Program-made: the position numbers and the translations under genes
Assembly (NCBI GenBank): GCA_963931865.1
Contig: OZ007515.1
Location: forward strand, 2,632,511-2,696,510
DNA length: 64,000 bases
DNA from: Axinella damicornis
Taxonomy: Eukaryota > Porifera > Demospongiae > Axinellida > Axinellidae
Direction of reading: 5' to 3'
Shown: piece after piece, positions 1 through 10,800 of the stretch
How positions within the stretch are numbered: the stretch's first letter is position 1
Layout: each line of letters opens with the position of its first letter
The notes under the pieces: generated by a model
Database searches by the model: none
What the model saw: only the letters and a program-made list of their open reading frames with translations
Told to the model about the DNA's origin: nothing

Positions 1-222
1 ACCTGGCTCTACCTCTGCTCTACCTGGCTCTACCTCTGCTCTACGTCTGCTCTACCTGGCTCTACCTCTGCTCTACTTGGCTCTACCTCTGCTCTACCTG
101 GCTCTACCTCTGCTCTACCTGGCTCTACCTGGCTCTACCTCTGCTCTACCTGGCTCTACCTCTGCTCTACCTGGCTCTACCTCTTCTCTACCTCTGCTCT
201 ACCTGGCTCTACCTCTGCTCTG
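1..222. repeat. Minisatellite, about 21-bp unit, touching the left window edge
   Basis: Tandem array built from CTACCTGG, CTCTACCTCTG and CTCTAC blocks with shuffled sub-units. It starts before the window. An open frame crosses it only because the repeat lacks stops; nothing suggests coding. Confidence 0.9.
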
Positions 223-555
223 TGCAGTTAGGGGTTTATTAGGCCTGTGCAGGTTTCATGTATCTAGGATACTTGAAATGTGCGAATACGTAACCAGGAA
301 TTTTCACGCGAGGTTTCGTTGCCTTGCGGAAGCTTATATGCGTGATCATTTGATTCCCGACTTATTGTTGAGCTAAGCAAGCGCGCGCGTGCATACAACT
401 CTTAGGCGGGCGTGACCAATTGGAATTGAGTGGGTGTGGCATCACATGACTGCTTACCACGCCCCCTTTCGTTTGCGCGAGGGAGTCGGATATCCTACAT
501 GATCCTTATTGGGGAGGCGAACACTCAACCCCCAGGCTAGCTGTAAAGCAAGTGC
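223..555. other. Non-coding stretch, no feature recognised
   Basis: Between the left minisatellite and the first MITE candidate. No splice-flanked coding segment, RNA gene or clear repeat was recognised. Confidence 0.4.
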
Positions 556-1168
556 TTTAACCCTTTAAGCCCCAATGACGTCTGTAGGCGTCATTTAGAC
601 CCTATGCACTTGTAGGGCTTCTTGCCAGTCCAAAAAGAGACCAAAAAGTCTTCAGAGGGCCTAGGGACGACTTTAAGGCACGAACTCAAAAATTTGGTCA
701 GATTTCGGCGCGCCTCCCCCACTAAACGTACAAGTGGGGGGGTTTCGAAGGGGGGGCGGCAGCCCCCTCTTCGGCCTGTGGTGGGCGTTTTTTGATTTTA
801 ATGAGATTCATTGACCCGAGAATTTTTGATTCTAATGATATTCATAGACCCCACCCAGGGCCTCAAGAAAACCTGCAAATTGGTGGTGTAAGGTGTGCCA
901 TCAGTCAGATCTGGCCCAAGTTTAGGGAAATGCTGGGCGAAAATCCGGCTGACATCCACCTTTGACCTCCGATTGCTGGCCTTGTGGGGGGTCATGAATA
1001 TCATTAACGGTATTGCCAGAGGGGTCTCTCCATGTGTGCGGGCCCCACCAAGTTTGGCTGCTGAGGAGCGAATGCTGTGGGAGAGGAGTACCTACGAAAG
1101 TGGTGTGCGCTGAATGCATGAAACTGTGTTGTCTTGGTGGGAAGAATTCGGTGGTTAAAGGGTTAAGC
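556..1168. mobile_element. MITE candidate with TTAACCCTTTAA-type ends
   Basis: The left end reads CTTTAACCCTTTAAGC and the right end GGTTAAAGGGTTAAGC, an imperfect terminal inverted repeat of about 14 bp. Inside there is a local direct repeat around 787-850 (two copies of a TTTTTGATTnTAATGA motif, with a related inverted piece near 990). No transposase frame is seen. No convincing target-site duplication was found, so family and borders are uncertain. Confidence 0.4.
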
Positions 1169-1602
1169 GAGTGTGCCATCCCGACTTCCCGCCAAAACTT
1201 GCTACAAATTCAGTATTTGAACCCCTAGTCAGCCGGCCGGAAACGATTGCGCGCGCCACCAAACGCATGCGCACAAAAGCAACTTTTGAACTTTGAACTA
1301 GTCCGCTGTGTATGGAAATGCAGAATAGGGATGCATGGGATGGTAGTATAAAACAATTCTGTTTGCAAAAGTGGAATTAAGTGTCTGGTGGATCCCACAG
1401 ACTTCTGCGACTGTTCTTGAGATCAAAGTGGGGTGTGTTTGCTGCCACGGCTTTAGTCTATCAAACTGTTTTATGCTTCCATCCCTGTAGCTATCTATCA
1501 TTTTATGCTTGACATTTTATGCTTGACATTTTGCTGGTCTGCATGCTACCCCTACATTTTCATATACAGAATAATGACTATGACAACACTATATAATGGC
1601 AG

Positions 1603-3501
1603 TCATTTCTTTTTTCTCTGCATGAAATTGATAATGGCTGTCATGCATTCTTCCGAGAGCCACCTCTCCTCCAGCAGTTCACACTCCTGAATGTTTGCCC
1701 GCTCCAGTGCATCAATGTTCACCTGACGTAGCAGCTGTTTTGACTTCTGGAGGGACTATAAGTGTGCATTGTGAGTTTGGGGGGACGGGACAGAGACAGA
1801 CAAGAGAGAGGGGTGAATGGAAAGTAGACAAGACAAGGGAAGAAATCTAAAGTAACACTGCTACTTTCAATCAGCTTATAAGCACAGTGAGATGTGACCC
1901 TAACCACACCCACTTGTTAACAAGTTTTTCAATCGAGATTCTTGGGCATGGCCAACCCATCCTATATAGCTAAGAACGGCTTGATCGCTGGTAATCAAGG
2001 CCTTACAGCTATTTTCTAACACCATTAATTATGCCAAACTTGATAGAAATGGGCCAACCAGTACCAACCAAAGGCTTTCTATAGTGAAGAGCAAACAAGG
2101 CCATGTGCTGTCACCCTGTAGGTAACACCCACCAACCTCCCCCTGTCCCCAAGGTCAGGTGCAGGAAGCTCATGGCACATTACTATGCTATAGATCACAC
2201 AGAATAAAGTTCTAGCTAAGCAATAATGAGAGCTACGAGCTACCAACTGCACAGCTTTGTGGCACTCATAGGCGGCTCCTCACAGTACCTTCGGTGGTAG
2301 ACCAGCGACATGTGAAACAATCTCTTTCACACCGTCCTGGAACTCCTTGGCAGGGAACACCCTGGTCACCAGCCCCCGTTCATAAGCCTCCACAGCTGTC
2401 AGCTTGTGGCCAACAAAAAGCACCTCGTTAGCCTACAAGAACAGAAACACAGTCATGGAGCTGTGCTGTTACATATCCTCGTGGAGTTAGTCAGTCCACC
2501 ACTCCACGAAAAATGATTACAGGGTCACGTACAGTAGACTGCAAGTTACAATGTTTCATTGCATTGCTGCTGATGAGAAAAACAGTCGTATATGCCACTT
2601 CAGAAGGTGTAGTATAAATCTAGACTCGTTACCAGGCCTCCGCCCAGATTTTATCTCGCAGCCGTGGAGAAAACCATGGCTACAAGATAAAATCTGGGTG
2701 GAGGCCTGGGAATGAGGCTAGTATAAATCTACCTGCCAGGTATCCTTACCCTTGCCCCACCCATGATCCTCGGGAAGAGGAGGGAGGAGCAACCCTCTGG
2801 ACTCTGGCCCAGCTGCATGAAGGGCGTGTGGAAGGTGGCCTGGGAATGGAGGGACAGTGAATCAATTGACAGGTTAGAAAGGAGAATTGTCGTCATAGAG
2901 TGCACAACACAACCACAATAGCAGGACCTGGTATCAGGCACATGTAGAAAAACAGCAACGTCCAACCTGGCCGACCTATAACCCCCTCCTCCCATCAACC
3001 AGCTCTTCATCCCACCTCCTTAAGCTCACCATATATGGAGTGTCCGAGTCTAACTTTATAATAATGAGGCTCATTGCTTATGAATAAAACATTTTGAGCA
3101 AATAACATAGCAAACAGTTGTACAGCTGACAAAGACCTTCACAGTCAAAACGTCCTGTTTGTTTGCTACCTCATTTCAATAGATACTTCATTTTCACTCA
3201 ACTGAAGGTCAAAGGTCAAGTTATAGATGATTGGAGAGTAGTTCACATCATACCCAGCCCAACAGAGTAGAGAGGCTAATCTCTTACATGTTCTGCAGCA
3301 TACACAAGGTCACAAAGACCCAGTAGCGTCACAGACACTCCGACTGCTGGTCCATTGACAGCAGCTATCAGAGGCTTTGGGAAGTGGATGAAGGCAGAGA
3401 CAAACTCCCTGTATACAGACCAGACAAAGGTTTGGGTTACTTGGGGGGGGGGGGGGGGGGGGGGGGAGGGATGGAGGAGTGAGGAGGAGGTGGGGAAGGA
3501 A

Positions 3502-3532
<31 letters not shown>

Positions 3533-6500
3533 GAGGGGGAGGAGGAGGAGGAGGAGGAGGAGGAGGAGGAGAGGGAGAAGGAGGAGGAACAGGTGTTGGA
3601 GGAGAAAGAGATGATGGAGGAGGATGAGGAGAGGGAGGAGGATGAAGAGGGGGTGGAAGAAGAGATGGTTGGTGGAGGAGGGGGAGGAAGAAGAGACTTC
3701 AAGAGGTGGTGGAGGAAGAGGAGGAGGAGGGGGTGGAAGAACGAAATTCTAAAGACAAATGCACACAGTGACGTTAGAAACCCACAGAAGAATTTTCTTT
3801 GCTTCAGCTGCCAGCTTCTGAGGTCCCTCAGGTGGGATCTGCGCGAAGTTGGAGAGGTCATTCCCACTGCAGTAGTAGTCCCCTGCACCAGTTATCACAG
3901 TCACCACCACACTATCGTCCTCACCCGCCGCAAGCAGAGCGTGCTGAACCTCCTTGTACATCTGTAACACAAAAGGCGAAGCATCATGATTGTACAAAGA
4001 TAGGTTAAACATGTGAAACATTTGCCATGACTGCCTGATGTAGACCGCTCTTCACTTGCCACTCTTCCACCTGATGTCCAGCTACGACACCGCGTGTGAC
4101 GAGTTTTACCAGGCCTCCCCCCACGTTAGTACTGCAAGCGACAAACACTGGGTGAGAAGGCCCGGGAAAGAGGCAAGAGTCTTGTGATACACCAAACAGT
4201 GAACCACATCTCCCTACATGTATACCGTATGGCCGGAAAATTTGGCGGGAATTAAATTTGGCGGATTGGCTCTAAAAGGCTGTGAATTGTATTTGGCGGA
4301 TTAAAATTTGGCGGATTTGGAAATTTGCAGAGCGAGAATGACGTCATACTAACCACACGGCCCCGGAGCGCTCAATAATTTACGTGAGATCTTGTGTCAG
4401 TAGGCTACGATGGAGTCCGAGTTTGCGGTGGAGAGCTGTGTCATGTCTACGAAAAACCTCTGGGATGCGAGTGTATGAGAGGAAATGCCGTGCGAGTGGT
4501 ACGCAGTAGCAGTGATGCGAAGGAGCGCCATCGTCGGCCATGTACCCAGGAAGATATCGGCTGTTTGCTCGCTATTTCTGGCCGACCAGCTGCCTGCTCG
4601 CTATTTCTGGCAGATCAGAGACAGAGGTACTATAGTATTATGAGTGCTTGCGCGAGAGCTAGCGAGAGCTTCGCTACGAGACCCCGCCCCACATCATGTC
4701 ATGACAAAATATTGGTGGAATTTAATTTGGCGGTGCGTTCATAATCCGCCAAACCGCCAAATTTTCCGGCCATACGGTATGCATGCTGTGCAGGATGCAC
4801 GTTCCAGTCGGTGCAAGTCCTCATCAGCTACCTGGAGTGACCAGGAGAGAGGATCACTGCTAGTAGTTGGATTGGAAGTAGCATGCAGTCAGATGGATAG
4901 CCTATCGGTTCTCGGTTATCCATCCACTTCAAAGCTCTCATCAGCGGTCATTTGGCTCCACTACTGCATCACAGTCAATCTTCCATACTGTTCGGTACTA
5001 GCTGAGTCATCAGCAGTGGTATTGAACTTAACACATGCCATCAGGGTACCAGAAATGCCTTCTAAACATAGAATGATTGGTATTGGTTCTAAATAGAAGG
5101 ATAAGCACACTGAGTAGTGCATTTACTGACCTCATAATTAAGAGCATTCAACTTGGAAGGTCTGTTCAACATGATGGTTCTCGCTCCCCCGACATCTGTC
5201 ACCGCAATAGTGCTGTACCCAGTCTTCTCTTCGCCAGCACCCGTCTCCCCTTGTGGTTCACTAGATCCTCCCTGCTGTGCCACCAACCCATCCACCAGCT
5301 CACAGTACTGCTGAAGGGCATCCGGCTGAGGTGACAATGAAGAAAGCACATAGTAAACACGCCACTTCATCAAAATTGGTCCCTCCACAGTATCGTGGAA
5401 CAAGGCCGGTAGACCTTTACAAGTCTCACCCAAAGCTACCATACCCATCATGGCAGTTTTTCCCCGAAAGGGGGTAACACTGTACCCATCTATACGTTTA
5501 CAGCTAAGAGACCTGGTTGAGTGATACCTGTACTGCAAACATGGGAGCTCCTTCACAGATGAATGCAAAAACACATAAAATAGCACCCACCCTCACAAGA
5601 CTATGGTATACGAAGTGGCTATTGGAACGGCAGGAAGTAGGGCAATGGTTAGGGTTAGGGCCAGGGCAGGTATTGAATGTGCATGTGTGTTCCATCCCAG
5701 TATGTACTTCCTGCCGGACCAATAGCAACTTCCTATGGTACATGTATAGCAAAAATGACAGATAGACGATACCTACCTTTGAGAGATCTCCCAAACTGCT
5801 CCATGCATTCCACTTCGCCCTGGCAACAAAATCAAATGCACCAGGCTTCTTTGTGCTGCAGACACCTATGGTGGCCTGAAAATTATAAACAGCTGTCACA
5901 ACATTCCTATTCTCTATACATGCATGTATAGTGGATGTACTATTCTCAACCCACACAAATACATGTACAGTACAGATCACACATAAGGCAACAGATTCAC
6001 GCATGTAGCATGGGGTTTGCTCGTGTGACAAGTAGTTAACACAATAGCAAGGAGATCAACAGCAGCAGAACGAACAGGATAGCATGGAGCGCACGAGTGC
6101 ACGACAGTGAGCCAGCCCTTCACCTTTGTAGACGCCCATGCTATATCCGATCGTCGTGCTGCGACCGTCATAAAACGTCATCCGTTCAAGACCACTATGT
6201 ACTAGTACAGTAGCTACGATGCGATCGTAGCTACTGTACTAGTACATAGTGGTCTTGAACGGATGACGTTTTATGACGGTCGCGGCACGCATCACGTGTG
6301 AAACTCTTCCAGGCCTTCTCCGCGCTTTTAGTACTGCAAGCGACAAAAGCTGGGGTGGAGGCCTGGGAACGAGGCTAGCTCAAGTCTACGTAGTTGGCTC
6401 CAGGATGGTGGCAGTGTCCTAGGTATATGTACATGTATGACTAAGATATCAAGCTGGGGATTGTGCCATTGCGTTCAGCATAAAAAGAGCTTTCAAATGA

Positions 6501-7753
6501 TGTCCTTAAAATGATTTTTAATGTTGGTCACATTTTTGTCAAAAATCGCACTCGACCAAAGGCTATAATCCATGGTTTTTCATGATTTTGGGTCAAAATT
6601 TAACCTACAGCAAAATGGACATCATTTCAAAGCCCTCTTCATGCTGATCGCAATGGTGCAAATCCCAGCTTCACATCTCATTCCTAGCCCAAGATATCTG
6701 GCATAGTAGTTAGCTGAACCTTCTCCGTACAGGTAAACATACATGTAGGCCACCTGTGTACACCAGCACAAGAAGTCTGATCAAGTGTACCTCCATGAAG
6801 CATCACAAGCAACCACTCTAATAGGGCTCATTATTAAATGATTAGGTGTTTCATGATTGGTGTTCCTCCCTAATACACCGGTGGTTACTAAAATCCGGAA
6901 CGGAACGGAACGGAATGGAACGGTTCCGCCTACTAAAATACGGAACGCACGGAACGGAACGATAGCCAAGCTAGCATAATTTTCGCAGCGCAGGCAAAGA
7001 CTTAGAGAATCATGGTAAGACTTGCTTGTCATATTCTGTTGAGAAGAGAAGAGGTATACTTGGCCAACTTTGGGTCTCTGCGGAGGCTTTTCCGCGCGCA
7101 TACTGGCGATCGCGCCCTGGACTCAAAGCGAAGGGCTAGCTTGTTAGACTAGCGGAGGTTCATGGATCACTCTCTCTGGATCTGGGAAGCTCTCTAAAAA
7201 TTGTAAATGTAGTGCCTAATCTTTTCCTCACCATGCATGAACGTGAGCGCATAATGCATTGCGCTGTTCCTGATGTTCCGTTCCGTGCGTTCCGTATTTT
7301 AGTAGGCGGAACCGTTCCATTCCGTTCCGTCCCGTTCCGTATTTTAGTAACCACCAATACACCCAATGAGTAATAAATAATCCATACACAGCTCTGCCTA
7401 TAGTCTAGTCATTGTATCATGTATGCGAAATAGGTTTTGTGCACCTGTTTGTAGAGTCCATAGAGCTTCAGCTTAATCTGATTCCCTGGGTCTTCTTTCA
7501 GTTGGGTCACTCTTTGTTTGGCCCGTTCCAGATCTTCCTCGCTGGCGGCCAGAGTCGCTGATACACTCACAAACCTGGGGCGAATCTGCAAGAACACATT
7601 TCCCTGCGGTGGGTAGGGTAGCCGCCGACAGGTAAGGGAGTCAGAGGGCCGTATTGTAGCTACTGTTGAACATGCTGCTCGTATGAGCAAGCTAGGAGAG
7701 CGAACAAAACGATCGCAAGAGCGCCTCAGCAGCCCTTGGAAACATGAAGTCAT
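1603..7753 (-). CDS. ECI2: Enoyl-CoA delta isomerase 2 (ACBP + crotonase domains)
   Basis: Moves the double bond of 3-enoyl-CoA to the 2-trans position during beta-oxidation of unsaturated fatty acids, in mitochondria and/or peroxisomes. Coding exons, 5' to 3' on the minus strand: 7753-7664, 7585-7445, 5875-5777, 5325-5131, 3961-3786, 3408-3288, 2839-2750, 2432-2289, 1755-1603. All junction phases agree and give about 402 aa (human about 394). The first intron (7586-7663) has no stop and could be read through. The N-terminus is Arg-rich and lacks acidic residues, like a mitochondrial presequence. The ACBP domain includes [19 protein letters not shown] and [12 protein letters not shown]. The crotonase domain includes [22 protein letters not shown] and SPEGCSS; the last carries the expected catalytic Glu. 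The C-terminus is QRKKK, not the SKL-type peroxisomal signal of the vertebrate protein. Confidence 0.93.
2621..2720. mobile_element. Palindromic MITE, TAGCCTC...GAGGCTA family
   Basis: Hairpin element in an ECI2 intron. Ends read TAGACTCGTTACCAGGCC and GGCCTGGGAATGAGGCTA, and the arms continue through an inverted AGATTTTATCT core. TAGTATAAATCT occurs at both edges (2610-2621 and 2719-2730), a possible target-site duplication that overlaps the ends. Confidence 0.7.
3443..3740. repeat. Poly(G) run and (GGA)n polypurine tract
   Basis: About 22 consecutive G residues, then some 270 bp of almost pure purine (GGA/GAG repeats), in the ECI2 intron between the exons at 3288-3408 and 3786-3961. Long frames here on both strands are low-complexity artefacts. 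Confidence 0.9.
4223..4779. mobile_element. Mariner-type MITE with TA target duplication
   Basis: Inverted ends start CCGTATGGCCGGAAAATTTG on the left, with the exact reverse complement on the right, and are flanked by TA on both sides. Sub-terminal ATTTGGCGG blocks are repeated. No transposase frame; a non-autonomous Tc1/mariner-like element is the best reading. Confidence 0.75.
6155..6289. repeat. Near-perfect 135-bp palindrome
   Basis: Two arms of about 66 bp (6155-6220 and 6224-6289) pair with one visible mismatch around a 3-base centre (GCG). It lies in an ECI2 intron. The downstream flank (about 6313-6380) is a degenerate copy of the GAGGCTA MITE family. Confidence 0.9.
6443..6698. mobile_element. 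MITE candidate with long imperfect inverted repeat
   Basis: Left arm (6443-6505) and right arm (about 6612-6698) are imperfect reverse complements, sharing GGACATCATTT, TGCTGA and CGCAATGG blocks. A piece of the same family is found at about 9985-10065 inside SEH1, so it is a dispersed repeat. Confidence 0.6.
6880..7355. mobile_element. hAT-like MITE with 8-bp target duplication
   Basis: A 476-bp element with about 80-bp terminal inverted repeats rich in GGAACG; the outer ends are GGTGGTTACTAAAAT and ATTTTAGTAACCACC. It is flanked by AATACACC on both sides (6872-6879 and 7356-7363). An 8-bp duplication is the hallmark of the hAT superfamily. No coding capacity. Confidence 0.85.
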
Positions 7754-7835
7754 GATGCTAAGTAGGATGGCATTAATTAGAACTAGATCGGTGCGTGATC
7801 GATAACGACGATATCGTAACATAATAGGCTGAGCT
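7754..7835. promoter_or_regulatory. Compact bidirectional promoter between ECI2 and SEH1
   Basis: Only 82 bp separate the two divergent start codons, so both 5' UTRs and the core promoter must overlap or reach into the coding exons. Palindromic bits (GATCGATAACG, CGATATCG) are visible. No TATA box is obvious. Confidence 0.6.
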
Positions 7836-10800
7836 ATGTTCGTCGCTAAGAATATCACCACGGATCATAAAGATCTGATCCACGATGTTTCCTACGACTT
7901 TTACGGTCGGAGGATGGCCACATGCTCCAGTGATCAGAGTGTGAAGGTGTGGGTGCGCATCAATTGGAATCATAATGCTTTGGCCTGCAAGGATATGGGC
8001 CTATTCTGGCCCTGCTGTCGTAGCTGTGACTGTGTTGCATATTGGAATGACCACCCTCTGAAAGAGAGGCCTAGTACCCACTGTTTCCATATGTGCATGC
8101 TAGTTATAGTCTCGTTCCCAGACCCTAGCATCAAGGGGAAGGTCATGCCCATTGACTGCAGTCACAGCTGCGACCATGGGTCAAAACTTCAAATTTTTGT
8201 TGAGACTTGATCCTGCTAAGACGTGACTTCCATGAACAGTTTGTGTTCTGATTGTGCTCCTGCTAGTGCTCACCTCAGTGTTGTCTTTTCCTCAGGTGTG
8301 GGACCGTGGTGACGATGAACAGTGGCACCCCACTGCAAGCTGGAAGGTAGGCGTTGAGAAGGAGTGTCACTCAGACCCCCAAACGTGGACAGAGGGTCTG
8401 GTGAAGTAGGTACATCTGCATATAACTGTTGGTGTTCGAACCTACATGTATGTGTCAGCCACTGATGTTGCTTCCTCCAGTGCCATTCAGGGTCGGTTTG
8501 GAGGGTGACCTGGGCCCACCCTGAGTTTGGGCAGGTGCTGGCTACCTGCTCGTTCGACCGCACTGTTGCTGTCTGGGAGGAGCAAGGTACGGTGGAGGGT
8601 GCACTGAAGGAAGGGAAAGATCATACACAGTACATGTCATGATCGTAGCAAGTCAAAGTATGGGGTGAGACATGAGATGCCTTGCATACTTAATACATGT
8701 ACCTCTTGGGTATTTTGCAATGGGGGGGCAGCAATGATCCCCCCCCCCCCCCCCCCCCCCCCCATGGATGATTGCATGTACATTAATCAGCTACTAATAT
8801 TCTTGAAGGAGTAATTTTTACATCCCTATACACATGTACACTTTGAACTCGTAGTAGTTCCCACGCCGTTCTCCTACAGCCTGGGAATGAGGTGGGCACG
8901 GGAGGGGATGCATGTTCCTGCATGTATAATGATGGCATAGTGCGAAACGCTTTCTTGGCTAGTGGATTACTGAAATGCCATCGAAGCGAGGACGTAAAAT
9001 GAGGTTCAACACACCCTTGATGCTGCACCATTGCTGGTCTTCATTGATATAACCTACTTTGTTACCACTCCAGTTGGTGACCAGAAGGGTCCTCAGCATG
9101 ATGAAGTCCACTGGGTAAGTACGTTCGTACGAGCATGCATCTGCCCTTCAAGATTGAACCCAACCTGCTGTGCTACATGGTAGCTCAGTTAGTGGACCAT
9201 TGGCTATAATGGTTGCCAACTTGTGGGTTTGAGTTTATTTCTTTGCTGACTGGAATAACCTTGCTGATTCTTCATGACTATAAGCCCGCATTACTGTACA
9301 TGTATGTGTACATGCATACTTTATCCCATTACTTGCTGCAGGTGAAGCGTGCCAGTCTGGTAGACAGTAGAACAGCAGTGAATGACGTCAAGTTTGCACC
9401 AAGACACTTAGGATTGCAGCTAGTGAGTACGGGAGCTATCATTCCAATATCTACATGTAACTATCCATCCATTTCCGTGTGTGGTCTTGTTCCCAGACTC
9501 TGTGGGAGAGATCTGGGAATGAGACTGCTTAGCCTCAGCATTTCAAACCATACAATGTGCATGTACATGTACTTAAGGCTAATCCTGACTCAGTTGTTAA
9601 TGGCAGGCAACACGCCTCACTCTCTAGACTTTGTGTACTGGATGGATGAGTGCTTCACTCTTTATTGCTGTGCCCACTAGGCCACATGCTCCACAGATGG
9701 TCAACTGAGAGTGTATGAGGCAGCTGATGTCATGAACTTAAGTCAGTGGTCATTGATGGTACGTACACGCTGATCTGTATATACACAGTTATGTAGTCAG
9801 ATCTTCACCACACAATATACAAATATGGAATGAGAAGGCCTGGGAGATCTTGTCACGTGTGTAACGTAGGTAGACAGGTAGTACACACTGTACCTGGGGT
9901 GGTGCCCGATGAAGAATCTCGAAACCCTTTCTTGTACCTGTCCGAGGGCTCAAGGCCAGAGCAATCACAAGACAGCAAAATACCACTCGTTGGAATGCTC
10001 CATTCATGCTGATCACAATGGTGCAAATCCTAGCTTCATATCTCCTTCCTAGCCCAAGATACCTACATGTAGCATAATTTTTAGTCCGTTATAACTGCCT
10101 GCATCGCCTTGCTCCCAGGCCTTCTTCACCACCAGTTTTTGATCGCTTACAGTATTCTGTAAATGATCAAAAACTGGAGGCCTGGGAACGAGGCTATGCA
10201 TGCATGTTGCCCTCCACAACAAGTGGCAACTAGTGTACATGTAACAAGACCTGGTATGCTGCCGCTCACCAGGAGTGCTGTTTCTGGTTGAATTTCACTT
10301 GTAATGTGAGGAACTTAACGTTTCTTCTACAGCATGTTATGAGTTGTAAGCCTGGAACCAGTTGTCTGTCCTGGAGCCCTTCAAGGTAGATCAGGATCAT
10401 GTTGGAGCTAGTCTTCATGTCCGTGTACCTCATACTCATACTACCCCCTCATACCGTAGTTGCGCGTTATTAAGCGCAGCTCACTTATAGGCTCATATTT
10501 GCTGTTAGGAGTAGGTTGGACTCTCGTTCCAAGCTACATTTTATTAAGTGCTGAATCCCAGAAACTCTTCCGTTTTTGATCCTACAGAGGGGAAAAGGTA
10601 TAATTTGAAATGAAGCACACTTCCTATTTGAGGAATGTCATGCAAAATTAAGCGCATCTCGCTTATACATGTATGTGTATATTTCCTTACTGTGAAGATA
10701 CATGTTGTATATGCATGCGAATATGCAGCTGTGCCTAATAACAAGCAAGTATACGGAAGTTGGAAAGTGTCAGTTCACAGATCTTTGTGTTCTGGGACTG

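Larger units (their letters stand above)
1604..7444 (-). other. ECI2 introns: contents
   Basis: The introns at 2840-3287, 3409-3785, 3962-5130 and 5876-7444 carry most of the repeats listed separately: the GGA tract, the mariner-type MITE, the perfect palindrome and the hAT-type MITE. No independent gene was recognised inside them. Confidence 0.5.

Noticed and set aside
3310..3967. Ser/Pro-rich or Glu/Gly-rich frames on both strands
   Set aside because: Low-complexity translations of the GGA polypurine tract between two ECI2 exons.
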